Notes under the pieces: model-generated
The model's input: only the letters and a program-made list of their open reading frames with translations
What the model was told of the DNA's origin: nothing
The model's database searches: none
Position numbers and translations under genes: made by a program
Assembly (NCBI GenBank): GCA_019873685.1
Contig: JAIOAT010000009.1
Span: 33,527-97,526 of the forward strand
DNA: 64,000 bases
Direction of reading: 5' to 3'
Source of the DNA: Chloroflexota bacterium
Lineage (GTDB): Bacteria > Chloroflexota > Anaerolineae > Aggregatilineales > Ch27
Shown: positions 1 to 8,699 of the stretch, piece by piece
Layout: each line of letters opens with the position of its first letter
Position numbering within the stretch: position 1 is the first letter of the stretch

Positions 1-1
1 C

Positions 2-1084
2 ACCGCCTGGGGTGAGACCCGCTACGCCCTGCCGTATGACGGCGACGCCCATATGCTGTATTACCGCAAAGACTTGATCTTCAACGAAGAGTACTCGGCG
101 GAATTTGAGGCCCAGTACGGCTACCCGCTGAAGGAACCGGCGAGCTGGGACGAGTACTATGACATGGCCGAGTTCTTCAACGGCAAGGAAGTGGAGACCG
201 CGGGCACGGTCGCGCCCATCTATGGCCTGGCCGAGGCCATGCGCCGCGACGCCCAGAGCTACTGGGTCTTCCTCTCCCATGCCGCCGGCTATGGCAAGAT
301 CCCCGGCAATCCGTGCTTCTTCTTCAGCTGCGACGACATGACCCCGCAGGTCAATAACCCTGGCTGGGTCCGCGCCCTGGAAGAGTACGTGGCCAGCCGC
401 TCCTACGGCCCGCCGGAGATGATCAACTGGGACGTGGCGGATACCCGCGTACAGTTCCCGGCTGGCGTCTCCGTCTTCAACATCGACTGGGGTGATGTTG
501 GCCCGATCTCGATCAACCCGGATGCTTCCGTGATTGGCGGCATCACCGGCTTCGCCCCGCTGCCTGGCGGTGTCCAGTACTGGGACTACGTCAAGGGCGA
601 GTGGGTGAACGAATACAACCAGGCGCCGTTCATCGCCTTCGGTGGCTGGATCATCGGCGTCGCCGCTGGCAGTGACGTCAAGGAAGCAGCCCTGGACTTC
701 GCTGCCTTCATGGCCCGTCCGGAGCTGGTCCGTGTCCTGGCCGTGACGCCCGACACCGGCATCAACCCCTCGCGCTACAGCCAGCTGGAGAATATCGACC
801 TGTGGGTCAACGCTGGCTTTGACGAGGAAAGCGCCGCTGACTACGTCGACGCCATCCTGAACACGATCAACCATCCGAACGCGGTGCTTGACCTGCGCAT
901 CCGCGGCTCTGCGGAATACCTGCAGACGCTGGACGTGGAGATCGCCCGCGCCGTGGAAGGTGAGATCACGCCTCAGGAGGCGCTGGACAACGTTGCCGCG
1001 CACTGGAACGAGATCACCGACCGCTATGGGCGTGACAGCCAGCTGGCCCAGTATCGTGCTTCCGTCGGCTGGACCGGCGAGTAA
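2..1084 (+). CDS. Sugar ABC transporter substrate-binding protein, 3' part (partial)
   Basis: Open reading continues to the left edge in the same frame, so the N-terminus and any signal peptide lie outside the window; the first methionine at 53 is internal. The remaining ~360 residues have the family 1 extracellular solute-binding pattern: an aromatic-rich ligand region (YALPYDGDAHMLYYRK), a hinge segment (PASWDEYYDMAEFF) and a C-terminal helical lobe with an AFGGWIIGVAAGSDVKEAA-type segment. It would bind a sugar or oligosaccharide outside the membrane for the two permeases encoded just downstream. The substrate cannot be told from sequence. No ATPase gene follows. Confidence 0.9.
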   Translation, partial: TAWGETRYALPYDGDAHMLYYRKDLIFNEEYSAEFEAQYGYPLKEPASWDEYYDMAEFFNGKEVETAGTVAPIYGLAEAMRRDAQSYWVFLSHAAGYGKIPGNPCFFFSCDDMTPQVNNPGWVRALEEYVASRSYGPPEMINWDVADTRVQFPAGVSVFNIDWGDVGPISINPDASVIGGITGFAPLPGGVQYWDYVKGEWVNEYNQAPFIAFGGWIIGVAAGSDVKEAALDFAAFMARPELVRVLAVTPDTGINPSRYSQLENIDLWVNAGFDEESAADYVDAILNTINHPNAVLDLRIRGSAEYLQTLDVEIARAVEGEITPQEALDNVAAHWNEITDRYGRDSQLAQYRASVGWTGE

Positions 1085-1104
1085 GCCTTTCCGTTAGTTC
1101 TGGC

Positions 1105-1151
1105 AAGGCGCTATACTGTCTATACCATCAGGCGGTATAGCGCCTTTTTAT
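1105..1151 (+). terminator. Intrinsic-terminator-like hairpin after the binding-protein gene
   Basis: A perfect 12-bp inverted repeat (AAGGCGCTATAC at 1105-1116, GTATAGCGCCTT at 1135-1146) runs directly into a T-rich tail. It lies between the binding-protein gene and the first permease gene, so it probably acts as a partial terminator or mRNA-protecting hairpin that keeps binding protein in excess over permease. Confidence 0.8.
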
Positions 1152-1216
1152 TACCCTGTCCTGCCGCGCCAGGCTTCTTTGCTGATTGACAACTGTTCCT
1201 TTTTAAGGAGGGCGCG

Positions 1217-2221
1217 TTGGAAGCGACTACTTCCCGTCCAGCTCATGTTGAGCAAAGTGAGGGGAGCACGCGGGAAGACCGCATCATGCGGCGCGTGTTC
1301 CTTTCGCCGGCCATCATCGTGCTGCTTTTACTCTCGATCTTCCCTTTGCTCTGGTCGCTGGGGATCAGCTTCACCAACATCCAGCGCGGCGCAACCCCTG
1401 ATCAGTCTGCGGTCGCAGCCACTACTGAGGGCAGCGGGGCTGCGCTCCCCGGCCTGGGCTTTGAAGTAACCCTGCGCAACTTCGCCCGTATGCCACAGGA
1501 TCAGCGCCTGCTCACCGCCGCTGCCAATACCCTGTTTTACGTCTTCGCGGGCGTGATCATCCAGTACGTGCTGGGGTTTGGGCTGGCCCTGGTCCTTAAC
1601 CAGGAGTTCTTCGCCCGCAATGTGGTGCGCGTGATCTTCCTGATGCCCATGATGATGACGCCGGTGGCCGCCGCCTACAGCGGGCGAATGCTCTTCGACT
1701 CGACGCTGTCGCCGCTGGCCCAGTTGTTCCGTACCATCTCCACCGTCCTGGGGCTGGAAAGACCGATCGTCGTGCCCTGGCTCACCAGCGGCACGGTAGC
1801 TCCCTGGACAATCGTACTGATCGATAGCTGGCAGTGGACTCCGTTCGTGACTCTGATCCTGCTCTCCGGCCTGCAGGCCATCCCGGACGAAATCTACGAA
1901 GCGGCGCGCGTGGACGGGGCCAATGCCCTGCAGATCCTGCGCAAGATCACCTTCCCCCTGCTCCTGCCGCTTTCGGCTACGGTGATCCTCATCCGCGGGC
2001 TGGAGATCTTTAAGATCATCGATGTGGTCGTGGTCGCCACCGGCGGCGGGCCAGGTTCGGCCACCGAATCGCTGACCATGTACATTTTCAAGACCGCCCT
2101 GACCTTTGGCAACTACAGTTATGCCGCGGCGATCTCCTTCGTGCTGCTGGTGCTGGTCATCATCTTTGCAACCGTGTTCCTGGTCATTGTCCGCCGCCTG
2201 TCGCCGCAGGCTGGCAGCTAG
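1217..2221 (+). CDS. Sugar ABC transporter permease (MalF/UgpA type)
   Basis: Integral membrane subunit of a carbohydrate importer, about six predicted hydrophobic segments. The binding-protein-dependent permease EAA motif is visible as [25 protein letters not shown] near residue 225. The TTG at 1217 is chosen because an AAGGAGG Shine-Dalgarno sits at 1205-1211 with good spacing; this gives a 334-residue protein with a short hydrophilic N-terminus before the first membrane span ([19 protein letters not shown]). It pairs with the next permease and works with the binding protein upstream and an ATPase encoded elsewhere. Confidence 0.92.
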   Translation: MEATTSRPAHVEQSEGSTREDRIMRRVFLSPAIIVLLLLSIFPLLWSLGISFTNIQRGATPDQSAVAATTEGSGAALPGLGFEVTLRNFARMPQDQRLLTAAANTLFYVFAGVIIQYVLGFGLALVLNQEFFARNVVRVIFLMPMMMTPVAAAYSGRMLFDSTLSPLAQLFRTISTVLGLERPIVVPWLTSGTVAPWTIVLIDSWQWTPFVTLILLSGLQAIPDEIYEAARVDGANALQILRKITFPLLLPLSATVILIRGLEIFKIIDVVVVATGGGPGSATESLTMYIFKTALTFGNYSYAAAISFVLLVLVIIFATVFLVIVRRLSPQAGS

Positions 2222-2236
2222 AAGAGGGAGGCAGCC

Positions 2237-3097
2237 ATGACGCGCAGAAAATGGTGGCAGTCAGCCCTGCTCTATGCGGTGGTGATCTTCTGGTGCTTCA
2301 TCACCCTCTTCCCCTTCTACTGGCTCTTCACCACATCGCTGAAGCAGCCGCTGCACATCAGCCGGGGACCCAAGTACGTCCCCTTCGTTGACTACCAGCC
2401 GACCCTTGAGCACTGGCAATACCTGTTCCGCGAACAGGGCGAAACCACCATCCGCCACTTCCGCAACAGCTTCATCGCCGCCTCCGGCAGCACCATCCTG
2501 GCCGTCCTGATCGGCTCGATGGCGGGCTACGGCCTGTCGCGCTTCCGGTATAGCTGGCGCATCCCACGCTGGAAGAACAACGACATCGCTTTCTGGATCA
2601 TCTCCCAGCGTTTCTTACCACCGGCGCTGTTCGTCGTGCCCTTCCTCATGCTCTACAGCGCGCTCGGCCTGGTGGATACCCACATTGGCCTGATCATCGT
2701 GTACACGATGTTCAACATCCCCTTCGCCGTATGGATCATGCGGGACTTCTTCAACACCCTGCCGACCGACCTGGAGGAAAGCGCCCTGGTCGATGGCGCT
2801 ACCCGCTGGCAGGCCTTTGTGCGCATCGTGCTCCCGCTGAGCGCGCCCGGCCTGGTTTCGGTGGCGATCTTCTCCTTCGTGTTTTCCTGGAACGAATTCC
2901 TTTACGCCCTGATGCTGACTAACTTCCAGGCAATCACCATGCCCGTCCTCATCGCCGCCCAGAACAACACGCGCGGCATCCAGTGGTGGTTCATCTCCGC
3001 CCTGACCCTGACGGCGGTAGCGCCGGTCGTGATCGTTGGCCTGCTGCTGGAACGCTTCATCACGCGCGGGCTGGTGGCCGGGGCGATCAAGGGCTAG
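2237..3097 (+). CDS. Sugar ABC transporter permease (MalG/UgpE type)
   Basis: Second membrane subunit of the importer, 286 residues with six hydrophobic segments. The EAA loop reads [23 protein letters not shown], and the C-terminus ends in the GLVAGAIKG typical of MalG-like permeases. A GAGGGAGG ribosome site lies just before the ATG, 15 bases after the previous stop, so the two permeases are co-translated. The substrate is unknown. The downstream cupin phosphoglucose isomerase and hydroxyacid dehydrogenase suggest the imported sugar feeds hexose-phosphate metabolism, but that is inference. Confidence 0.93.
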   Translation: MTRRKWWQSALLYAVVIFWCFITLFPFYWLFTTSLKQPLHISRGPKYVPFVDYQPTLEHWQYLFREQGETTIRHFRNSFIAASGSTILAVLIGSMAGYGLSRFRYSWRIPRWKNNDIAFWIISQRFLPPALFVVPFLMLYSALGLVDTHIGLIIVYTMFNIPFAVWIMRDFFNTLPTDLEESALVDGATRWQAFVRIVLPLSAPGLVSVAIFSFVFSWNEFLYALMLTNFQAITMPVLIAAQNNTRGIQWWFISALTLTAVAPVVIVGLLLERFITRGLVAGAIKG

Positions 3098-3154
3098 GCG
3101 ATACCGGTGCGGGGCGGCCTGCCCCCGCTGGCAATAAGGAGTAAACAACAAACC

Positions 3155-3736
3155 ATGTCCCAGGCGCTGATGGAACCCTTCAGCTCCCAACTTAACCTGG
3201 AAACGGGCGTCATTGCCCAGGCTCAGATCATCCGCCGTACCCTGAGCGACATGCGCACGATGTTCGCTGATCGCGCGGCGGCGGAGCGCATCCTGGCGGA
3301 GGAAGGCGACCGCCTGATCTACGAGGTCTATGCCGTCCCCCTGCCGGAGGAAGAAGGCCAGATCCTGCACAGCACCACGATCATCTATCCCGGTCGGGTC
3401 GGCGATGAGTTCCATATGACCAAGGGCCACTTTCACGAGAAACGCGCCCGCGCTGAAATCTATGTCGGCCTGGCCGGGGAAGGCTACCTGGTGCTCCAGA
3501 GTGAGGAAGGTGAGGTGCGCGGCGTGCCCATGCAACGCGGGACGATCGCTTACGTGCCGCCGCTGTGGGCGCACCGCACGGTCAACACCGGCGCGACGCC
3601 TTTCGCCTTCCTGGCCGCCTGGCCCGGCGATTCCGGCCATGACTACGGCACCATCGAACAGACCGGCTTCGCCCGCCTGCTGGTCAACCGGGACGGGCAG
3701 CCGACTTTTGTGGATAACCCGCACTGGCGTCGCTGA
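3155..3736 (+). CDS. Cupin-type glucose-6-phosphate isomerase
   Basis: Metal-dependent cupin phosphoglucose isomerase, first known from archaea such as Pyrococcus, interconverting glucose-6-P and fructose-6-P. The signature TKGHFHEKRARAEIY is present, giving likely metal ligands His92, His94, Glu101 and His140 (VPPLWAHRT) by alignment with the archaeal enzyme. The 193-residue length fits the family. The ATG at 3155 follows a GGAG at 3138-3141; an in-frame earlier codon at 3107 would add an unrelated 16-residue leader. It sits directly behind two sugar permeases, consistent with processing of an imported sugar. Confidence 0.85.
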   Translation: MSQALMEPFSSQLNLETGVIAQAQIIRRTLSDMRTMFADRAAAERILAEEGDRLIYEVYAVPLPEEEGQILHSTTIIYPGRVGDEFHMTKGHFHEKRARAEIYVGLAGEGYLVLQSEEGEVRGVPMQRGTIAYVPPLWAHRTVNTGATPFAFLAAWPGDSGHDYGTIEQTGFARLLVNRDGQPTFVDNPHWRR

Positions 3737-3781
3737 AGAGCCAGTGCTTACCCTGCCCCGAGAGGAGAACGACCCGGTACT

Positions 3782-4759
3782 GTGAACGGCAAAATCCTGA
3801 TCACCGCGCGCTCCTTCCGCAAGACCCCCGGCCGCCATCTGGACATCCTGCGCGAGGCCGGGTATGAACTGATCGAAAGCCCGCACGACCGCCCGTTGAC
3901 CGCCGCCGAGATCGCCCCGCTGCTGGCGGATGTTGACGCGGCGATCCTCGGCCTGGACGAGGTCACCGCCGAGTCGGTCGCCGGCGCCAGCCGCCTGCGG
4001 GTCATCTCCCGCTATGGCGTCGGGGTGGATAGCATCGATATCGCCGCCATGACTGCCCGTGGCATTGTGGTGACGGTCACCCCCGGGGCCAATAGCGTGG
4101 CCGTGGCCGAACTGACGATGGGCCTGATCCTGGCCCTGGCCCGTCACATCCCCTACGCCGATCGCGAGGTCCGCCAGGGAAACTGGGGCCGCAAGACCGG
4201 CGTGGAATTGAGCGGGGCGACGCTGGGCCTGATCGGCCTGGGACGTATCGGGCGCGATGTCGCCCGGCGGGCCTATGCCTTCGGGATGGCAATCTGCTAC
4301 TATGACCCCTTCCCCCCGCCGCCGGAGGCTATGGCAGGCTTCACGGCCCGCGCCTGTAGCCTGGAAGACCTGCTGGCTGGCAGCGATTTTGTCAGCCTGC
4401 ACCTGCCGCTTTCGGAGGAAACGCGCAACCTGATCGACGCGGCGGCCCTGGCCCGCATGAAGCCATCCGCGTACCTGATCAACACGGCGCGCGGCGGGCT
4501 GGTCGATGAGCAAGCCCTCTACGAGGCGCTGTCCAGCGGCCGGCTGGCCGGGGCTGCCTTCGACGCCTTTGCCCAGGAGCCGCCCGGCGATAGCCCTCTG
4601 CTGAAGCTGGACAATTTCATTGCCTCCCCTCACGCAGGATCGGCGACCGCCCAGACGACCCTGCGCATGGGGCTGATGGCTTCGGAGAACGCGCTGGCCG
4701 TGCTGCGTGGCGAACGCCCGGATGGTGTGGTCAACCCGGCTGTCTTTAGCCGCGACTGA
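3782..4759 (+). CDS. D-2-hydroxyacid dehydrogenase, phosphoglycerate-dehydrogenase-like
   Basis: NAD-dependent D-isomer-specific 2-hydroxyacid dehydrogenase of 325 residues. The nucleotide-binding loop GLGRIG is at 152-157, and the catalytic set is Arg237 (INTARGG), Glu266 (FAQEPP) and His284 (SPHAGSA). There is no C-terminal ACT domain, so it is a short SerA-like enzyme and not a regulated full-length one; glycerate, phosphoglycerate or a sugar acid are possible substrates. The start is the GTG at 3782 with GAGAGGAG upstream. It is probably the last gene of the sugar operon, 45 bases after the isomerase gene. Confidence 0.85.
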   Translation: MNGKILITARSFRKTPGRHLDILREAGYELIESPHDRPLTAAEIAPLLADVDAAILGLDEVTAESVAGASRLRVISRYGVGVDSIDIAAMTARGIVVTVTPGANSVAVAELTMGLILALARHIPYADREVRQGNWGRKTGVELSGATLGLIGLGRIGRDVARRAYAFGMAICYYDPFPPPPEAMAGFTARACSLEDLLAGSDFVSLHLPLSEETRNLIDAAALARMKPSAYLINTARGGLVDEQALYEALSSGRLAGAAFDAFAQEPPGDSPLLKLDNFIASPHAGSATAQTTLRMGLMASENALAVLRGERPDGVVNPAVFSRD

Positions 4760-4869
4760 GCGTGGCCGGACCCGCCCGGAAACAAGCACAGCGCCGGGCA
4801 AATCTGCTAAGATGAAAGCAGGAGTGACTCCACAAAGCCGCATCCGGCTAACCCAAATGGAGGCCGGTT

Positions 4870-5544
4870 ATGGTTCATGTTGCACGCCTGCTTAGCCCGC
4901 TCGCGCGGCGAGCCATCCTGCTCATTGACGCTGTGCTGCGCCGCTGCCTGGGCATCACCGAATTCAGCCACGCGCCTGATTGCATCCTCCGGGTAGTCCG
5001 GCGAGCCAGCCACCGCACCCACCGGCTGTCCGATGGCGTCGTCGTCCAGGCTGGCGATCCCGTCCTGGAAATCCACCTCTGGAACGAGCACATTCCACGC
5101 ATGAACAGCGCCGGGCCTGATCTCCGCTGGGCGCGGGCTGTCTACCGCCGCATCCGGTTTTCGCTGGAGGAGCTGGCCCGCTATGTGCAGACCGATCGCG
5201 CCCCTGCCGGGCTGACCGCCCTGTTTGGGCAGGCGTCGATCCTGCTCTCGCTGGAGCGCCAGTCCATGACCGACCTGCTGGAGGCGCTGGGCTTTGACAT
5301 CATCGTGCTGCCCCGGCCAACCGGCCCCGGCGGGCGGCTCAAGCGGTTTCTTGACCACGCCTACAACCGGGCTGTGATCTGGGCGTTTCAGCCGCCCAGC
5401 GCCCGCGACAAGAGCGTGCTGGGCGCCACACGCATCGAGTTCTGGATGTCCCGTCAAGCGCTGCTGGCGCGCTATGGCTCGCCGTCAACTGCGCCAGAAG
5501 CGTCCCTTGCCAGTGAAACGACGCTTACGGTCGGAATGCCATGA
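4870..5544 (+). CDS. YkoP-like domain protein of unknown function
   Basis: A 224-residue protein without clear membrane segments or signal. The central GDPVLEIHLWNEHIP stretch and the following RRIRFSLEELARYVQ resemble the small YkoP domain sometimes found with polysaccharide deacetylases. The biochemical role is unknown. AATGGAGG precedes the ATG. Its stop overlaps the start of the glycosyltransferase gene (ATGA), so the two are translationally coupled, and a deacetylase of the HpnK/ChbG family converges on them. This suggests a role in making a glycosylated lipid or envelope glycan. The family assignment is from memory of motif shape only. Confidence 0.5.
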   Translation: MVHVARLLSPLARRAILLIDAVLRRCLGITEFSHAPDCILRVVRRASHRTHRLSDGVVVQAGDPVLEIHLWNEHIPRMNSAGPDLRWARAVYRRIRFSLEELARYVQTDRAPAGLTALFGQASILLSLERQSMTDLLEALGFDIIVLPRPTGPGGRLKRFLDHAYNRAVIWAFQPPSARDKSVLGATRIEFWMSRQALLARYGSPSTAPEASLASETTLTVGMP

Positions 5545-6731
5545 TCGATCTCACCACGACTTCGGTGCTGGATCTCCTCTCCCTGATCATCGTGATCTCG
5601 TTCACGTACCATCTGGTGCTGCTGTACGAGGTCGCCGTCTTCACCCGCCGGGAGGACGACCCGGCGACGCCATATGAGCCGCCGGTTACGCTGCTCAAGC
5701 CGTTGACGGAGTGGACGGAACAGGTGCGGCTGAACTTGCTCTCCTTCTGCCAGCAGCGCTACCCCGACTATGAGATGATCATCGGCCTCCCCCAGCCCGA
5801 AGGGATGGACAGGGCCCGGACGGCGCTGGTGGCGGAGTCATGCAACTCCCGGACGCGCTGGGAAGTCTGCCATCCCGGCCTGACCGCCAACCCCAAGATC
5901 AGCGAACTGCTGGCGCTCTACCCCGACGCCAGGCACGACATCCTGATTCTGAGCGACGCCGACATCCGCGTTGGGCCGGATTACATCGCTCAGGTCGTCT
6001 CCCCCCTGCGCGATCCGCAGGTCGGCGCGGTAACCTGTCTCTATACCACGCCGGAAGCCTCAACGCTGGCCGGGACGGTAGAGGCCCTGATCATCAACGT
6101 AGACTTCATCCCGTCGGTGCTGGTGGCCCACCACCTGTTCGGCTCCCGGTTCGCGCTCGGTGCGACCATCGCGCTCCGCCGCGCCACGCTGGAGGCTGTC
6201 GGTGGGCTGAAGGCGCTGGCGGGCTACCTGGCCGATGATTACCAGCTTGGCCTGCGGGTATGCCGGGCTGGCTACCGGATCGCCATCTCCCGCCACATCG
6301 TGCAGAATCATCTGCCCCGGATGAGCCTGAGCGACCTGTACCGGCATCAGTTACGCTGGGCGCGGACGATCCGGGTGAACCAGCCGGTTGGCTGGCTGTT
6401 CAGCTGCATCAGTTTCCTGACCGGCTGGGCAGCGCTGTGGCTGGCGGCCAGCGATTTCTCGGAGATCGGCTGGCGGCTGCTGGCCATGACGGTCGTCTTC
6501 CGCCTGCTGGAGGGGGCTTATCTCAACGACAACCTGAACGGCCTGCAGGGATACTGGCGGATAGCCTGGTTGATGCCAATCAAGGATGCCTTCTACATGC
6601 TGGTGTGGTTCCTCAGCTTCACCGGCAATCGCGTCCACTGGGCCGGGCGGGAGTATGTGGTCAGCCGCGACGGGCATATGGTTCAGGTGAGTCTTTCTGA
6701 CGGCAGTCAGCCGCTTCACCGCTCGCCGTAG
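5541..6731 (+). CDS. Membrane glycosyltransferase, ceramide-glucosyltransferase/HpnI type
   Basis: Family 2/21 glycosyltransferase of 396 residues. It has an N-terminal membrane anchor (about 9-30), a GT-A domain with the LSDADI metal site (Asp139, Asp141), LADDYQLG as the acceptor-side acidic motif, a RHQLRWARTIR (QxxRW-like) motif, and three C-terminal membrane segments. This is the layout of lipid glucosyltransferases, including HpnI, which adds GlcNAc to bacteriohopanetetrol. Coupled by ATGA to the YkoP-like gene, with its 3' end overlapping a convergent HpnK-type deacetylase gene by 16 bases. The lipid acceptor cannot be read from sequence; hopanoid or diacylglycerol are candidates. Confidence 0.78.
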   Translation: MIDLTTTSVLDLLSLIIVISFTYHLVLLYEVAVFTRREDDPATPYEPPVTLLKPLTEWTEQVRLNLLSFCQQRYPDYEMIIGLPQPEGMDRARTALVAESCNSRTRWEVCHPGLTANPKISELLALYPDARHDILILSDADIRVGPDYIAQVVSPLRDPQVGAVTCLYTTPEASTLAGTVEALIINVDFIPSVLVAHHLFGSRFALGATIALRRATLEAVGGLKALAGYLADDYQLGLRVCRAGYRIAISRHIVQNHLPRMSLSDLYRHQLRWARTIRVNQPVGWLFSCISFLTGWAALWLAASDFSEIGWRLLAMTVVFRLLEGAYLNDNLNGLQGYWRIAWLMPIKDAFYMLVWFLSFTGNRVHWAGREYVVSRDGHMVQVSLSDGSQPLHRSP

Positions 6732-7534
6732 GTGGTCAGTACGATCCGCCGCTCCGCGATCACCTGCCGGACGCGCAGGCTGCACAGCGCGGTCAGTTCG
6801 CGGCGGCCCTGCGCGGTATCCAGGCGCGGATGCAGATAAAGCTCAAAGCAGCCCTCCGGCAGGCGCTGCAGCAACCGGACGAGGTAGGTCTCATCGATCG
6901 TCCCGGTGCGCAACAGCCCGAACACCCCATCAACGCCGGGCGAAACTACCCCCCTGCGGCGGCGATAGGCCGCTGCCAGCAGACCAAACACCAGCGCATA
7001 GCCGATCTGCTGCCGGGCATAGCGCCGATCCACCATCAGCGCCAGCCGCCACGGCTCCGCCGGGAAGCGGATCGGCGGCCCACCCAGTTGCCGGGACGCT
7101 TCCTCCAGCAAATCGAAGACCAGCGGATGCACATGAAAATGGCGGTGGCTGTTCAGGTGATCCGCTGGCAGGCCGGTCGCCTGAAAGCGGGCCACCTGCG
7201 CCGCCACCTCCCGCCGCAGTTCGCGCCGTGCCGCCGCGCTGAACGCCCAGCGCACCCCTGCCGCCAGCGGATTCTCCGGGAAGCGTCCCTGCGCGTCCAC
7301 CAGATGCGGCGCCTCCTCCGGCGGCAGGCATGACCGCCCGCTGAGCAGCACCACATGCAGCCCCACCCGCAGGCCGGGCAGTTCCCGCGCCAGGGCGACC
7401 GCTTCATCAACCGCTTCACCGGTGACCATCAGGCTGGCGCTGGTCAGGATGCCCGCGCGGAACGCTTCAGCAATGGCGGCGTTGACGGCTGGCGCTGCGC
7501 CAAAATCGTCCCCGTTGACGATCAAACGCGGCAT
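6716..7534 (-). CDS. ChbG/HpnK (YdjC-like) family deacetylase
   Basis: Carbohydrate deacetylase fold of about 272 residues. The metal site is visible as MPRLIVNGDDFG at the N-terminus and the LNSHRHFHVHP cluster in the middle; GLHVVLLSGRSCLP is also characteristic of HpnK. HpnK deacetylates the GlcNAc placed on bacteriohopanetetrol by HpnI, and a HpnI-type enzyme is encoded on the opposite strand next to it. The ATG at 7534 has GGGAGGGG upstream; an in-frame start further up would add 60 residues of unrelated sequence. A chitooligosaccharide deacetylase role (ChbG) remains possible. No squalene or hopene genes lie in the window. Confidence 0.8.
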   Translation of the reverse strand: MPRLIVNGDDFGAAPAVNAAIAEAFRAGILTSASLMVTGEAVDEAVALARELPGLRVGLHVVLLSGRSCLPPEEAPHLVDAQGRFPENPLAAGVRWAFSAAARRELRREVAAQVARFQATGLPADHLNSHRHFHVHPLVFDLLEEASRQLGGPPIRFPAEPWRLALMVDRRYARQQIGYALVFGLLAAAYRRRRGVVSPGVDGVFGLLRTGTIDETYLVRLLQRLPEGCFELYLHPRLDTAQGRRELTALCSLRVRQVIAERRIVLTTYGER

Positions 7535-7679
7535 AATCCCCTCCCCCTGGGGCTGGCGCCTGCAGCCCCCCGGCGCCGGTGATCCAACTGTACCATGCCG
7601 GGCGCGACTTCCTCCAGCGGCGCAAAGCATGTTATCCTTGACGCGATCCCCGCGCCACTGATCACCGGAAAGAAGCGCC

Positions 7680-8663
7680 ATGACTCGACCGCGTGTCTTC
7701 ATCACCCGCGTCATCCCGGAAGAAGGGCTGGCCCTGCTGCGCGACGCCTGCGCGATCGATCTCTGGGAGGACGAACTGCCGCCGCCCTACGACATCCTCC
7801 AGCGCCGGGCGGCTGAGGCTGACGGCTTGCTTTGCCTGCTCTCCGACCGGATCGACGCCGCGCTGCTGGAGGCCGCCCCGCGCCTGCGCGTGATCAGCCA
7901 GATGGCCGTTGGCTACGATAACATTGATGTCTCCGCCTGCACCGCCCGCGGCCTGCCAGTCGGGCACACGCCGGGCGTCCTGACGGAGACCACCGCCGAC
8001 TTCGCCTTTGCCCTGCTCATGGCAGCAGCGCGGCGCATCCCGGAGGCGGAACGCTACGCCCGCGCCGGGCGCTGGAAGACCTGGGGACCGACCCTGTTGC
8101 TGGGCCGTGACATTTACGGGGCAACGCTGGGCATCATCGGCATGGGGCGGATTGGCCAGGCCGTCGCCCGCCGAGCGCGCGGCTTTGCCATGCGCATCCT
8201 CTACACCGACCGGGCTGAAGTTCCAGAAGCCGCCATCCTGGGCGCGGAATACCGCCCGCTGGAGTCCTTGCTGGCCGAAAGTGACTTCGTCAGCCTGCAC
8301 GTCCCGCTCACGCCGGAGACGTTCCACCTGATCGACGCGCGGGCGCTGAGCCTGATGCGGCCAACTGCCATCCTGATCAACACCGCCCGCGGGCCAGTCG
8401 TCGACCACACGGCGCTCTACGAGGCGTTGACCGGCGGCCAGATCGCCGCTGCCGCCCTGGATGTGACCGATCCGGAGCCGCTGCCGCCCGATTCGCCGCT
8501 GCTGGCGCTGGATAACTGCCTGGTCGTACCGCACATCGCCAGCGCCAGCGTCGCCACGCGCGGGCGGATGGCAGTCATGGCGGCGGAGAACCTGCTGGCC
8601 GGGCTACGGGGGGAACGCCTGCCGCACCCGGTGAATCCGGAAGTCTTCGACCGGCGGCGCTGA
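7680..8663 (+). CDS. D-2-hydroxyacid dehydrogenase, glyoxylate/hydroxypyruvate reductase type (GyaR-like)
   Basis: NAD(P)-dependent enzyme of 327 residues reducing glyoxylate or hydroxypyruvate, or oxidising D-glycerate. It has GMGRIG at 154-159, Arg237 (INTARGP), Glu266 (VTDPEPLP) and His285 (VPHIASAS), and the VGYDNIDV segment typical of GyaR/GhrB. The PEPLP-P spacing after the catalytic Glu separates it from the SerA-like enzyme at 3782. It is 36 bases ahead of the DegT-type aminotransferase gene, so the two may work on the same small carbonyl compound. The 145-base gap from the divergent deacetylase gene likely holds its promoter. Confidence 0.85.
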   Translation: MTRPRVFITRVIPEEGLALLRDACAIDLWEDELPPPYDILQRRAAEADGLLCLLSDRIDAALLEAAPRLRVISQMAVGYDNIDVSACTARGLPVGHTPGVLTETTADFAFALLMAAARRIPEAERYARAGRWKTWGPTLLLGRDIYGATLGIIGMGRIGQAVARRARGFAMRILYTDRAEVPEAAILGAEYRPLESLLAESDFVSLHVPLTPETFHLIDARALSLMRPTAILINTARGPVVDHTALYEALTGGQIAAAALDVTDPEPLPPDSPLLALDNCLVVPHIASASVATRGRMAVMAAENLLAGLRGERLPHPVNPEVFDRRR

Positions 8664-8699
8664 TCCAGCGCACCGGCTACTCAAGAGGAGGAAAACAGC

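Noticed and set aside
2615..4843. Long minus-strand open frame of more than 700 codons opposite the permease, isomerase and dehydrogenase genes
   Set aside because: Gly/Arg/His/Gln-rich low-complexity translation with no domain, produced by GC-rich codon bias on the opposite strand of well-supported genes.
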